This document shows, piece by piece, positions 55,960-64,000 of a DNA stretch of 64,000 bases. Position numbers and translations under genes: made by a program. Location: the NCBI GenBank assembly GCA_022843145.1, contig JALHOF010000006.1, forward strand, positions 124,001 to 188,000, given 5' to 3'. The notes below the pieces were generated by a model that did not search any database, was not told where the DNA came from, and saw only the letters and a list, made by a program, of their open reading frames with translations. This DNA is from Hyphomicrobium sp. Its GTDB lineage: Bacteria; Pseudomonadota; Alphaproteobacteria; Rhizobiales; Hyphomicrobiaceae. Each line of letters opens with the position of its first letter. Within the stretch, counting starts at the first letter, position 1.

Positions 55960-56049
55960 TTAGATGACGTCGATCTCGGCCGGCAGGTAGCTCGTGACTT
56001 CGAGGCCAACGCCCTGCTCTTTAACCGACGGCTTGTTCCAGATCTTCAT
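55960..56049 (-). CDS. pqqA: PQQ precursor peptide PqqA
   Basis: A 29-codon gene reads MKIWNKPSVKEQGVGLEV followed by TSYLPAEIDVI. Glu17 and Tyr21 form the E-x3-Y pair that PqqE cross-links and that becomes PQQ. GGAGG lies 10 bases upstream of the ATG. Being so short it is easily missed by gene callers. It is the first gene of the pqq operon and is followed by the attenuator-like hairpin. The MKxW start and length are typical for the family. Confidence 0.97.
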   Translation of the reverse strand: MKIWNKPSVKEQGVGLEVTSYLPAEIDVI

Positions 56050-56118
56050 GATGTGTTCCTCCAAAAGTTCGGCAAGATGCCTTCACTCGATTAGATGACC
56101 CCGCCGAGGGGCACCCAG

Positions 56119-56149
56119 CTGAGCTGGCACTTTTTCCGTGCCAGTTCAG
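56119..56149. repeat. 12-bp inverted repeat upstream of pqqA
   Basis: CTGAGCTGGCAC and GTGCCAGTTCAG form a 12-position inverted repeat with one mismatch (a possible G-U pair) around a 7-base loop. It lies 70-100 bases upstream of the pqqA start and at the expected transcription start of the promoter at 56148-56175. As DNA it could be an operator; as RNA it would be a stable 5' hairpin. Confidence 0.75.
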
Positions 56150-56175
56150 TGTGCGAGTTGGGACCACTTTGTCAA
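56148..56175 (-). promoter_or_regulatory. Candidate pqqA promoter
   Basis: On the minus strand a perfect TTGACA (56170-56175) is followed after 16 bases by CACACT (56148-56153), three of six matches to TATAAT. Transcription would start near 56141, inside the inverted repeat at 56119-56149, and leave a leader of about 90 bases. The weak -10 fits a promoter that needs an activator. Confidence 0.45.
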
Positions 56176-56516
56176 GCTAGGTCGCCCAACCGCTTCGATA
56201 TCGACTATTCATGATTGCCGGATGCGGAGCAATTCACGTCCGCTCACATTCCCGTGTGAATGCGTGAACGCTCCATGACCGCCCCGCTGCGCCGAACGCA
56301 AGCAGGGGTCAAGGAGAGCTCTATGGTGACGCGACCGTCACCGACCGTCCAACTTCAAATGTTATAGCATTGCAGTGCATTCGGCAATTTCGAAGTTGCG
56401 GATTTGCTGATCGCCGTTTCAAGATTTGGTGATCGTGACCCGTTCTGGTCGGCGTCGACCGCGATGAGTCTCGGCCTCTCTGTGCTATGAGAACCGAATA
56501 GGTTTGGAGTTCCATC
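56176..56516 (+). promoter_or_regulatory. Intergenic region between the pqq promoter and the methyltransferase
   Basis: No real gene is seen in these 341 bases. Nested inverted repeats lie at 56233-56268 (TTCACG/CGTGAA outside TCACA/TGTGA), and GTGACG/CGTCAC forms a small hairpin at 56326-56341. AAGGAG at 56311-56316 precedes a 14-codon frame (56323-56367, MVTRPSPTVQLQML), which may be chance or a leader peptide. Bases 56340-56420 are relatively AT-rich. Confidence 0.35.
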
Positions 56517-57146
56517 ATGCCGACACCACCGCGCACCACGGCCACGATCTGGGACGACCGATACCGTGACCCGGTGTTCGCATTCGGAACCGAACCCAAC
56601 GCGTTCCTCGCCAGCCAACGCGATCGGTTTCGGCCCGGTCAACGCGCACTGGTGCCCGGAGACGGCGAAGGGCGGAATGGCGTTTGGCTGGCTGGACTTG
56701 GATTGGACGTCGTCACTGTCGATGCCTCGGCCGTCGGGTGCGAGAAGGCCCTCAAGCTGGCGGCGGATCGTGGCGTTCTGATCGATGCCCAATGCGCCGA
56801 TCTCAACCAGTGGGCTTGGCCGGTCGGCGCCTTCGATGCTGTGATCGCGATCTACATTCATTTTCCGCCAGCGGAACGGCCGCTGCTTCACCGACGAATG
56901 TACGAGGCGCTGCGGCCGGGCGGCTTCGTGTTGCTGGAAAGCTATTCGCCGCGCCATCTGTCACGCAGAAAGGAAGGGAGTATCGGCGGCCCGCCTCCCG
57001 ACATGCTCGTGACGCCTCAGGACCTCGCCGGGGATTTTTCCAACGCGGACATGGTGCTTCTGGAAGAGTGCGAGGTCGATCTCAGCGAGGGCGTGCGCCA
57101 CATCGGCCGTTCGGATGTCGTACGCATGATCGCGCGCAAGCCTTGA
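56517..57146 (+). CDS. Class I SAM-dependent methyltransferase (TehB/TPMT-like)
   Basis: This 209-residue protein opens with WDDRYRDPVFAFGTEPNAFL, typical of the TehB/thiopurine-methyltransferase-like group. The SAM loop is ALVPGDGEGRNGVWLAGLG, the acidic residue after strand 2 is in VVTVDAS, and motif III is FDAVIAIYIHFPPAERPLLH. Members detoxify tellurite or selenite or methylate thiols; the actual substrate is unknown. It reads alone on the plus strand, convergent with the small secreted protein. Confidence 0.87.
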   Translation: MPTPPRTTATIWDDRYRDPVFAFGTEPNAFLASQRDRFRPGQRALVPGDGEGRNGVWLAGLGLDVVTVDASAVGCEKALKLAADRGVLIDAQCADLNQWAWPVGAFDAVIAIYIHFPPAERPLLHRRMYEALRPGGFVLLESYSPRHLSRRKEGSIGGPPPDMLVTPQDLAGDFSNADMVLLEECEVDLSEGVRHIGRSDVVRMIARKP

Positions 57147-57191
57147 ATCGCGGCTTTGGCATCAGTTCAAAAGCGAGACGGGATCTGCCGT

Positions 57192-57461
57192 TCAGTTGGC
57201 GTCGATGGCGGCTTTGATGTCGGTGGCGATCGTCGTCGCCTCGGAGAACTTCTTCGCGTCGCAGTGGCTTTCCATCTTGGTCAGAAGTTCCTCGATCTTG
57301 TCGAGCTTCTCGTCCGACAGTTTCTTGCTTTCGGCCGATTGCGCCAGCTGGAATGCCTGCTTGAGGCATTCGTCCGAGTTCGCGGGAACGGTCTGGGCGA
57401 AGGCGATGCTCGCAATGCCGGCCAATGCAACGGCCAGTGTCATGGTCTTCAGCATCGTCAC
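57192..57461 (-). CDS. Small secreted helical protein of unknown function
   Basis: The 89-residue protein has a signal peptide (LKTMTLAVALAGIASIAFA) and a charged, mainly helical mature part of about 65 residues. Two cysteines (DECLKQAF and ESHCDAKKF) frame a heptad-like KKLSDEKLDKIEELLTKM helix and probably form a disulfide hairpin. I do not recognise a family. It lies downstream of the phosphoglycolate phosphatase on the same strand with a 139-base gap, so it probably has its own promoter. Confidence 0.75.
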   Translation of the reverse strand: MTMLKTMTLAVALAGIASIAFAQTVPANSDECLKQAFQLAQSAESKKLSDEKLDKIEELLTKMESHCDAKKFSEATTIATDIKAAIDAN

Positions 57462-57600
57462 GTTCCTCTACTTCTATCTTCGGTACGACTATCTTCGGTC
57501 GGTTGCCCGGGCGAGCCGAGCCGAGCGCGAGTGGTCTCTCGACGTAGATTCGGCAAGAAATATGGCCGCACCGCGACACCTCCGGAGTTGGGCCGAGCGC

Positions 57601-58299
57601 TCACGTGACCGACCGTGGCAGGCGCGTCACACTCGCGTCCAGCCGCCGAATGGCACTATCCAACTCGTCATAGTGCGCAATGATCGCATCTGGGTTGAGG
57701 TTGGCGACCGGCGTTTCGGTATATCCGAATGTGACACCGACGACGGGGATGCCGGCCGATTTTGCCGTCGCGATGTCGACTCCGCTGTCGCCGACCATCA
57801 CGGCGCGATGCGCATCGCCCCCGGCCAGCCGGATCGCGCCCGTGAGGTGACCGGGGTCCGGCTTGCAGACCGGAAAGGTGTCGCGGCCGGCGATTGCGCG
57901 GAACCGCGACGACATGCCGAGCTGATCGAGCAACAACCGCGAGAGCGACTCACGCTTATTGGTGCAGACCGTCAGAATTGCGCCCTCTTCGATAAAGCGG
58001 TCCAATGCGGCCAGCGTACCCGGAAAGGGACGGCTGTGCCGCGCGATATTGGCCGTGTAGTGATCGAGAAAAAGTTCGAGGTGCCGGTCCGTCTCGGCCT
58101 CATCGAGCGAGATCCCGCGGTGCGCGATGGCCTCGACGATCATCCGCCGCGCGCCGTAGCTGATCCACGGACGCAGCGCCGCCTCCGGCATTGGCTCCCC
58201 GCCGAGGCTATCCAGGATAAAGTTCGTGGCCGCCACGAGATCGGGTGCGGTATCGACGAGCGTTCCGTCGAGATCAAATGCAATGGTCAATCCGCGCAT
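57601..58299 (-). CDS. gph: Phosphoglycolate phosphatase, HAD family
   Basis: Start 58299 (MRGLTIAFDLDGTLVDTAPD) gives 232 residues. HAD motif I is FDLDGTLVDT (Asp9, Asp11), motif II is VCTNKR, motif III Lys is in PVCKPDPGHL and motif IV is MVGDSGVDIATAKSAGIP. Cap and length match Gph, which hydrolyses 2-phosphoglycolate from DNA repair or oxygenation side reactions. It diverges from the gabD-like gene. The longer upstream frame lacks any domain and is not used. Confidence 0.92.
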   Translation of the reverse strand: MRGLTIAFDLDGTLVDTAPDLVAATNFILDSLGGEPMPEAALRPWISYGARRMIVEAIAHRGISLDEAETDRHLELFLDHYTANIARHSRPFPGTLAALDRFIEEGAILTVCTNKRESLSRLLLDQLGMSSRFRAIAGRDTFPVCKPDPGHLTGAIRLAGGDAHRAVMVGDSGVDIATAKSAGIPVVGVTFGYTETPVANLNPDAIIAHYDELDSAIRRLDASVTRLPRSVT

Positions 58300-58487
58300 G
58301 GGGTCCGTTGGGGTCGTGGCCGGGCCGTGGACGCTATCCGCGCTCGGCGCTGGTGTCACCTCCCGTTGCGCGGATGCTCGGTTTTGGTCCTTGTCGCACG
58401 CGGGTGCATTGAAACGATGTGCAGGCGCGCCTAGAAGGGGCGAAGCGGGTGCGTACCTCCCCGCCTGACCGACCGGAAAACAGCCAC

Positions 58488-59933
58488 ATGACCACGCCGT
58501 CGACACCCCTGGTGAAATCCCAAGCTTATATCGGCGGGGCTTGGGTCGGCACACCGTCAACGCCGGTTTTGGACAAAGCGACTGGCGCCGAAATTACCCG
58601 GGTGCCCGACCTCGGCGCGATCGAAACGCGCGCCGCCATCGAGGCGGCCCACGCAGCTTTGAAGCCGTGGTCGCGGCTGACGGCCAAGGAGCGCGCTGCC
58701 ATTCTTCGCCGTTGGCATGACCTCATCGTTGCCCATGCCGACGACCTGGCGCTGATCCTGACTCGCGAGCAGGGCAAGCCGCTTCCCGAGGCCAAAGGCG
58801 AAATTCTCTATGGCGCGGGCTTCGTCGAGTTTTTCGCTGAAGAGGCCAAACGGGTCTACGGCGAGACCATTCCATCGCCCCGTGCCGATACGCGGATCGT
58901 CGTCCTGAAGCAGCCGATCGGCGTCGTAGCCGCGATCACGCCGTGGAACTTCCCCTGCGCCATGATCACGCGCAAAGTCACGCCCGCGCTTGCCGCCGGT
59001 TGCACCGCCGTCGTCAAACCGGCCGAGGATACGCCATTGTCGGCGCTTGCACTTGCGATGCTCGGCGAGATGGCCGGCATTCCGCCGGGCGTGCTCAATA
59101 TCGTCACCTGCCGCGATCCGATCCCTGTCGGAAACGAACTAACCTCGAACCCTCTCGTGCGCATGGTCACGTTTACCGGTTCGACCGAGGTCGGCCGCAT
59201 CTTGATGGCGCAATCGGCGGCGACCATCAAGAAGGTGTCGCTCGAGCTCGGAGGCAACGCGCCGTTCATCGTATTCGACGACGCCGATCTCGACCGCGCT
59301 GTGCTCGGCGCCATGGCCTCGAAATATCGCAACGCCGGTCAGACCTGCGTCTGCGCCAATCGCATCTATGTCCAGGCCGGCGTTTACGACGCCTTCGCCG
59401 CCAAGCTCGCTGATGCCGTCTCGAAGTTGACTGTCGGACCGGGACAACAGCCCGGCATCACGATCGGCCCGCTCATCAACGCCGATGCCGTTGCCAAGGT
59501 CGAGGAGCACGTTGCCGACGCGGTCGCGAAGGGTGCAACCGTCACGACGGGCGGCAGGCGGCACGCGCTGGGGCGCACCTACTACGAGCCGACGATCCTG
59601 ACCGGCGTCACGGCGGCCATGCTCGTCGCGCGCGAGGAAACGTTCGGCCCGGTCGCGCCACTGTTCCGATTCTCGACCGAGGACGAGGTTGTCGCATTGG
59701 CCAACGACACGCCGTTCGGGCTCGCAGGCTACTTCTATACGCGCGACCTCGGCCGGGCCTGGCGGGTCGCCGAGGCGCTCGAATTCGGAATCGTCGGCGT
59801 CAACGAGGGGATCGTGTCGACGGAAGTCGCCCCCTTCGGCGGTGTGAAGCAGTCTGGTCTAGGCCGCGAGGGCTCTCACCACGGCCTCGAAGAATTTCTG
59901 GAGATCAAGTACATGATGCTCGGCGGGCTTTGA
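58488..59933 (+). CDS. gabD: NAD(P)-dependent succinate-semialdehyde dehydrogenase (GabD type)
   Basis: ATG 58488 gives 481 residues. The aldehyde-dehydrogenase motifs are ITPWNFPCAMITRKVTPALA, FTGSTEVGRIL, LELGGNAPFIVFDDADLD with the general base Glu, and NAGQTCVCANRIYVQ with the catalytic Cys and the second Cys seen in SSADH. The end FGGVKQSGLGREGSHHGLEE is typical of GabD. It oxidises succinate semialdehyde to succinate; glutarate semialdehyde is a close alternative substrate. Confidence 0.92.
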   Translation: MTTPSTPLVKSQAYIGGAWVGTPSTPVLDKATGAEITRVPDLGAIETRAAIEAAHAALKPWSRLTAKERAAILRRWHDLIVAHADDLALILTREQGKPLPEAKGEILYGAGFVEFFAEEAKRVYGETIPSPRADTRIVVLKQPIGVVAAITPWNFPCAMITRKVTPALAAGCTAVVKPAEDTPLSALALAMLGEMAGIPPGVLNIVTCRDPIPVGNELTSNPLVRMVTFTGSTEVGRILMAQSAATIKKVSLELGGNAPFIVFDDADLDRAVLGAMASKYRNAGQTCVCANRIYVQAGVYDAFAAKLADAVSKLTVGPGQQPGITIGPLINADAVAKVEEHVADAVAKGATVTTGGRRHALGRTYYEPTILTGVTAAMLVAREETFGPVAPLFRFSTEDEVVALANDTPFGLAGYFYTRDLGRAWRVAEALEFGIVGVNEGIVSTEVAPFGGVKQSGLGREGSHHGLEEFLEIKYMMLGGL

Positions 59934-59954
59934 CGCGATGACCTGTTGGCCTCG

Positions 59955-60012
59955 CCGGCGCAAGCGCCGACGCGGTTTCTTCTTTTCCGCTCCGGCGCAA
60001 GCGCCGACGCGG
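59955..60012. repeat. Two direct copies of a 21-base palindromic repeat
   Basis: Bases 59955-59975 and 59992-60012 are identical 21-base units. Each contains the palindrome GGCGC-AA-GCGCC. The first copy is followed by GGTTTCTTCTTTT, so it may act as a weak terminator for gabD. Only two copies are seen in the window, 16 bases apart. Confidence 0.8.
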
Positions 60013-60099
60013 CGACCTGACGCCTGTCCCATCGGGCCTGATTCGGCTCACTGTGCCGCCGCGAAGGCCCATCAATTTGTCGAAGGATTGTAGCCCCAC

Positions 60100-60822
60100 A
60101 TGACAGCGGAAGCCTGGAAGCGGCTGGCGGCCGAGCACGCCATTGAGCTGATCGAGCCCGGAATGCGGCTGGGTCTCGGGACCGGCTCGACGGCGCGGGC
60201 GCTCGTCGATCTTCTCGGGCAACGGGTCAAAGACGGCCTCGACGTCCTGTGCGTCCCCACATCAGAAGCGACCCGCCTGCAGGCGGCAGCACTCGGCATT
60301 CCGCTGACCACGCTCGACGAGACGCCGATGCTCGACCTGACATTGGATGGCGCCGACGAACTCGACCTCGAGTTGAGGCTGATCAAGGGCGGCGGTGGCG
60401 CTCTGTTGCGCGAGAAAATCGTCGCGACGGCATCCGAGCGCATGGTGGTCATGGCCGACATCTCGAAGAAGGTCGAAGTGCTCGGTGCGTTTCCGCTCCC
60501 CATCGAGGTGGTCCGGTTTGGCTACACCGCTACCCGCAACATGATCGAGATGCTCGCGGCCGATGCCGGCTGCACTGGGAAGATCACGCTGCGCATCGGC
60601 AGGGATGGCCAGCCCTACATGACCGATAGCGGCAATTACATCTACGACTGCGCCTTCGGCCGGATCGAGGAACCGGACGCCTTGGACGAAGCGCTCAAGC
60701 TCATCCCGGGTGTCGTCGAGAACGGTATGTTCCTCGGTATCGCGGACGCAGCGATTATCGCCGGACCCAATGGCGTCGAGGTCATCGAACAGGACTTCGA
60801 TCTCGTCACGGACGTCGTCTGA
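60100..60822 (+). CDS. rpiA: Ribose-5-phosphate isomerase A
   Basis: The 240-residue protein has the RpiA motifs [40 protein letters not shown] with the catalytic acid, [11 protein letters not shown] and a C-terminal [14 protein letters not shown]. It interconverts ribose 5-phosphate and ribulose 5-phosphate. The stop overlaps the gor start by one base (TGATG), so the two are coupled, an order common in Hyphomicrobiales and useful for NADPH supply. Confidence 0.97.
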   Translation: MTAEAWKRLAAEHAIELIEPGMRLGLGTGSTARALVDLLGQRVKDGLDVLCVPTSEATRLQAAALGIPLTTLDETPMLDLTLDGADELDLELRLIKGGGGALLREKIVATASERMVVMADISKKVEVLGAFPLPIEVVRFGYTATRNMIEMLAADAGCTGKITLRIGRDGQPYMTDSGNYIYDCAFGRIEEPDALDEALKLIPGVVENGMFLGIADAAIIAGPNGVEVIEQDFDLVTDVV

Positions 60823-62204
60823 TGGCACCCTTCGACGTCGATCTGTTCGTCATCGGCGGCGGCTCGGGTGGCGTGCGCGCGGCGCGAATCGCGTCAGGCC
60901 ATGGCGCCCGTGTCGCCATCGCCGAGGAATACCGGTTCGGCGGAACCTGCGTGATCCGAGGCTGCGTTCCGAAAAAGCTGCTCGTCTATGCCAGCCGCTT
61001 CGCCGACGAGTTCGAGGATGCGCGCGGGTACGGCTGGACGGTAGACCCACCTGCCTTCGACTGGACCAAGTTGATTGCAGCCAAGGACGCCGAGATCACG
61101 CGCCTCGAGGCGATCTACCGTTCGGGTCAGATGCGCGCCGGCGTCGATGTCCATGACGAGCGTGCCGAAGTCGCCGGTCCCAATGCCGTCCGTCTCGTCA
61201 AGAGCGGGCGTGTGATCAAGGCAGGCCGTATCCTTATTGCGACCGGTGGACGGCCATACGTCGATCCGTTCATGGCCGGCCGCGAGCACGTCATCACCTC
61301 CGACGAGGCGTTCCACCTCGCCGAATTGCCGCGCCGCGTGGTGATCGAGGGCGGCGGTTACATTGCCGTCGAGTTCGCCGGCATCTTTCATGGCCTTGGC
61401 GCGGAAACCACGGTCGTTTATCGCGGCGACAAGATTCTGCGCGGGTTCGACGACGATATGCGCGACGCGCTGACGGAAGAGCTGTTGGCGCGCGGCATTC
61501 GCATCGTCACGCGATCCGTCATCGAGCGCGTCGAGCAGCGTGGCTCGGATCGCATCGCTCACCTTTCCGGCGGCGTCGAATTGGCGGCCGACCAGATCAT
61601 GCTGGCGATTGGGCGCAGACCGAATACCTCGGGCCTCGGACTCGAGACAGCCGGCGTTCAGATGGGTCCGACCGGCGCCGTCATCGTCGACCAGAGATCA
61701 CAGTCCAATGTGCCGTCGATTTTCGCCGTTGGCGACGTCACCGACCGTGTCAACCTCACGCCTGTGGCGATACGCGAGGGACATGCCTTCGCCGACAGCG
61801 TTTTCGGTGGCAAGCCATGGGCGGCCGATCACAATCTCATCCCGACGGCGGTATTCTCGACGCCGGAGATCGGCACCGTCGGACTATCGGAGGCCGATGC
61901 TGCCAAGTTTCATGGTGCGCTCGACATCTACAAAGCCCGCTTCCGGCCGATGAAGGGCGTGCTCGCCGGCCGTTCCGAGCGAATGGTGATGAAGCTCGTT
62001 GTCGCGCAGGGCAGCCAGAAGGTCGTCGGCTGCCACGTGCTCGGTCCAGACGCCGGCGAGATCGTGCAGATGGCGGCGATCGCCATGCGCATGGGAGCGA
62101 CCAAGGCGGACTTCGATTCCACGATGGCGCTGCATCCGTCATCCGCCGAGGAATTGGTCACGATTCGAGAGAAGTGGGTCCCGCCCGTCAAGGCGGCGGA
62201 GTAA
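60822..62204 (+). CDS. gor: Glutathione-disulfide reductase
   Basis: The 460-residue flavoprotein has the FAD loop VIGGGSGGVRAARIASGHG, the redox pair Cys43/Cys48 in GGTCVIRGCVPKKLLVYAS, an NADPH loop VVIEGGGYIAVEFAGIF, and the C-terminal HPSSAEELVTIRE that contributes the catalytic His. It regenerates glutathione with NADPH. It is coupled to rpiA and precedes an SDR gene by 11 bases. Confidence 0.96.
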   Translation: MAPFDVDLFVIGGGSGGVRAARIASGHGARVAIAEEYRFGGTCVIRGCVPKKLLVYASRFADEFEDARGYGWTVDPPAFDWTKLIAAKDAEITRLEAIYRSGQMRAGVDVHDERAEVAGPNAVRLVKSGRVIKAGRILIATGGRPYVDPFMAGREHVITSDEAFHLAELPRRVVIEGGGYIAVEFAGIFHGLGAETTVVYRGDKILRGFDDDMRDALTEELLARGIRIVTRSVIERVEQRGSDRIAHLSGGVELAADQIMLAIGRRPNTSGLGLETAGVQMGPTGAVIVDQRSQSNVPSIFAVGDVTDRVNLTPVAIREGHAFADSVFGGKPWAADHNLIPTAVFSTPEIGTVGLSEADAAKFHGALDIYKARFRPMKGVLAGRSERMVMKLVVAQGSQKVVGCHVLGPDAGEIVQMAAIAMRMGATKADFDSTMALHPSSAEELVTIREKWVPPVKAAE

Positions 62205-62215
62205 GGATCACCACC

Positions 62216-62968
62216 ATGCGGCTCGACGGCAAGATCGCGCTCATCACGGGCGCCGGCGCGGGCATCGGCCGGGCCATCGCGGAACTATTTGCCCATGAAG
62301 GCGCGCACGTGTTCGTCACCGATGCCAACGGCGAAGCCGCCGCCGCCGTGGCAGCGTCGATCGCCGGCCGCGGTGGTCAGGCGAGCGCCGCAACAATGGA
62401 TGTGACACGCGGCCAGGACGTTTCGGCCGTGCTCAGGACCATCTCCTCCGGTCCGCGCCGGCTCGATATTCTGGTCAACAACGCCGGGCTCAACGTGCGC
62501 GCTGATTTCCGGCATCTGACCGACGCCGACTGGGTTCGGATCCGCGAGGTCAATCTCGACGGTGTGGTGCGCGTGGCGCGCGATGCATTCGATCTTTTGA
62601 AGGCATCGGGACGGGGCTCGCTGATCAACATCTCGTCAATCATGGGGCAACGCGGATTGCGGCCGCTCGCCGCCTATAGTGCCACCAAAGGTGCGGTCAC
62701 TGCGCTGACCAAGGGGCTCGCGGTCGAATACGCCGGGTTCGGCATTCGCGTGAATTCGGTTGCGCCCGGTTACATCGAAACTGCACTGACGGAGCGCGTG
62801 TTGAAAAACCCCGCGATGGCCAAAGCGTTGCTCGACCGAACATTGATGAAGCGGTTCGGCACCGCCGAGGAAATCGCAAAGGCCGCGTTGTTTCTCGCGT
62901 CCGACGATTCGTCGTATGTCACGGGCGCAGAGCTGATCGTCGATGGCGGCATGGCTGCAGGCCTTTGA
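62216..62968 (+). CDS. Short-chain dehydrogenase/reductase (SDR)
   Basis: Start at ATG 62216 gives 250 residues of a classical SDR: TGAGAGIGRAIAELF (cofactor), NNAG in ILVNNAGLN, catalytic Ser in LINISSIMG, YSATK active site, and VNSVAPGYIET. Asp after strand 2 (FVTDANG) suggests NAD(H) preference. The C-terminal YVTGAELIVDGG is standard. The substrate cannot be told from sequence. It follows gor by 11 bases and probably shares its transcript. Confidence 0.92.
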   Translation: MRLDGKIALITGAGAGIGRAIAELFAHEGAHVFVTDANGEAAAAVAASIAGRGGQASAATMDVTRGQDVSAVLRTISSGPRRLDILVNNAGLNVRADFRHLTDADWVRIREVNLDGVVRVARDAFDLLKASGRGSLINISSIMGQRGLRPLAAYSATKGAVTALTKGLAVEYAGFGIRVNSVAPGYIETALTERVLKNPAMAKALLDRTLMKRFGTAEEIAKAALFLASDDSSYVTGAELIVDGGMAAGL

Positions 62969-63087
62969 TCGTGCGTTGATGGAGTACGGGAACTGGTCTC
63001 ACCGTGTTGTGAGCGGCTGGCTGTGACGATGCCGCAATTCGATTGCTAGCTTCCCGAGTGAAATCAGCCGAAAGGGAGACGCACGCC

Positions 63088-63783
63088 ATGCGACTGCTCG
63101 TGTCCGTCGCGATGACTTTCGCGTTGTCGCTTGCGGCATGGGCGATGTCCTCTCCCGCTCGCGCGGATCAATTCGCGCTCGACCCCGAGCACACCGAGGT
63201 CCGCTTCACTTGGGATCATCTCGGGATGTCCCGGCAGGGTGGGCGCTTCGTCGACGTCACAGGTCAGCTGGACTTCGATGAGACAAGGCCGGACGCAAGC
63301 AAGGTTTCGGTCATTATCAAGGTCGCGAGCATCTGGACGGGCGTGGGCGCTCTCGACAGCCAATTGATCAAGAGCAGAGAGTTCTTCGACGCTGCGAAGT
63401 TCCCGACGATCACCTTCAGCAGCACCAGCGTGCGCCAGACCAGCGCGAAGACGGCCGACGTGATCGGAGATTTGACCATCAACGGCATGGCGCGCCCCGT
63501 CGTGCTGAACGTGACTTGGAACTACGCCGGCGCCCATCCGATGGCGAAGATCAATCCAGCGTTCTCGGACCAATACGTCGCGGGGTTCTCGGCACAGACC
63601 CAGATCCGTCGTAGCGACTGGGGGTTGACGCGGACGGTGCCGTTCGTGTCGGACGAGATTCAGATCTCGATCGAGACTGAGTTGAGGCGGACGGCGGTCA
63701 CCCCGCCTGCCGGCGAGCAGCCGGGCTTTGAGCCAGAGCCGCCGATCATCAGCGCACCGCTTCCAGCACCGGGCGCCGACTGA
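63088..63783 (+). CDS. YceI-family periplasmic protein
   Basis: ATG 63088 with AAAGGGAG upstream gives 231 residues and a signal peptide (FALSLAAWAMSSPARA). The YceI lipocalin-like barrel shows FALDPEHTEVRFTWDHLGMS, FFDAAKFPTITFSSTSV, VIGDLTINGMARPVVLNV and IRRSDWGLTR. The family binds isoprenoid-like lipids in the periplasm. A Pro/Glu-rich tail of about 30 residues follows the barrel. It stands alone after the SDR gene. Confidence 0.93.
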   Translation: MRLLVSVAMTFALSLAAWAMSSPARADQFALDPEHTEVRFTWDHLGMSRQGGRFVDVTGQLDFDETRPDASKVSVIIKVASIWTGVGALDSQLIKSREFFDAAKFPTITFSSTSVRQTSAKTADVIGDLTINGMARPVVLNVTWNYAGAHPMAKINPAFSDQYVAGFSAQTQIRRSDWGLTRTVPFVSDEIQISIETELRRTAVTPPAGEQPGFEPEPPIISAPLPAPGAD

Positions 63784-63980
63784 TCGGGGTAGGCTCGCGT
63801 CCCACCTAAAGGCTTAGAATCGGCGGTAATTCGATTGTCCGCCGGCTCGGTTGCCCCCGCCTGGGGAGTTGTCCTATATACTGACCGAAAAGGCAGTTCC
63901 GGATCACGGTTCGCCTCCCGCGCTGGCCTTCGGGTCACGCGGACGAGGTTGTGTGATCGTTTTACTATTGGAGATCAGTC

Positions 63981-64000
63981 ATGTCGGCCAATTGGAGCCC
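63981..64000 (+). CDS. Start of a gene, probably class II DAHP synthase (partial)
   Basis: Only the first codons are present (MSANWS). GGAG at 63970-63973 lies seven bases before the ATG. Class II 3-deoxy-7-phosphoheptulonate synthases of Hyphomicrobiales often begin with such an NWSP motif and lie near gor, which suggests this identity. TATATACT at 63876-63883 upstream could be its -10 element. The evidence is thin because the gene runs out of the window. Confidence 0.35.

Noticed and set aside
59955-60012. Possible CRISPR-like repeat pair
   Set aside because: Only two units with a 16-base spacer and an internal palindrome; no cas genes nearby and no further units.

Overview
The window reads as chromosomal DNA of a high-GC methylotrophic alphaproteobacterium of the Hyphomicrobiales, most like Hyphomicrobium. 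This rests on gene content: an archaeal-type tetrahydromethanopterin (H4MPT) formaldehyde-oxidation island with fae, mtdB and mch; a complete pqqABCDE operon for the methanol dehydrogenase cofactor; a thiosulfate-oxidising Sox cluster; an alphaproteobacterial ccmIEFH operon; and the tail end of a gene-transfer-agent (GTA)-like cluster. The genus is an inference; the lifestyle follows directly from the genes.

Layout. Bases 1-7547 hold the distal tail genes of an RcGTA-like particle (tape-measure end, g12-g15 homologues) followed by a lysis gene that carries peptidase, muramidase and holin-like segments in one frame. Bases 7636-10684 hold a small secreted protein, a PhoPQ-like two-component pair and a glycine-zipper lipoprotein. 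Bases 10887-15167 are ccmI-ccmE-ccmF-ccmH. Bases 15193-24323 hold a secreted trypsin-like protease, a DegP protease, a second OmpR-type two-component pair, glnE and a histidine kinase with a degenerate ATPase domain. PepN and a GNAT acetyltransferase follow on the minus strand.

Bases 27930-37461 form a sulfur-oxidation region. soxYZ, soxB and a Tat-exported metallo-beta-lactamase-fold hydrolase lie on the minus strand. soxA, soxX, a SoxS-like thioredoxin and an ArsR-type regulator lie on the plus strand, followed by dusA, a TauE/SafE exporter and a SoxW-like thioredoxin. No soxCD is present in the window. A NarL-type two-component pair, an OpgD-like glucan protein and a pirin come next.

Bases 42543-52013 are the C1 island. 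A hydantoinase-like protein, a HisA-like protein and fae flank a tight minus-strand operon of beta-RFAP synthase, mtdB, an ATP-grasp protein, mch, a RimK-like ligase and a CitG-like protein. A pterin dehydratase and folK diverge from its promoter end. Fae and MtdB/Mch carry formaldehyde carbon to formyl-H4MPT, and the remaining genes probably build the cofactor. A cytochrome c (52080-52445) and the pqq operon (52615-56049) supply the electron-transfer side of methanol oxidation. The rest is housekeeping: a methyltransferase, phosphoglycolate phosphatase, succinate-semialdehyde dehydrogenase, rpiA, gor, an SDR, a YceI protein and the first codons of a probable class II DAHP synthase.

I saw no tRNA, rRNA, CRISPR array, insertion sequence or integrase. 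The least ordinary items are the frameshifted, holin-fused GTA lysis gene with an internal ribosome-binding site, the palindrome at the pqqA promoter together with the pqqA-pqqB hairpin, the monoheme SoxA with an Ala/Pro linker, and the unassigned-role proteins of the H4MPT island.
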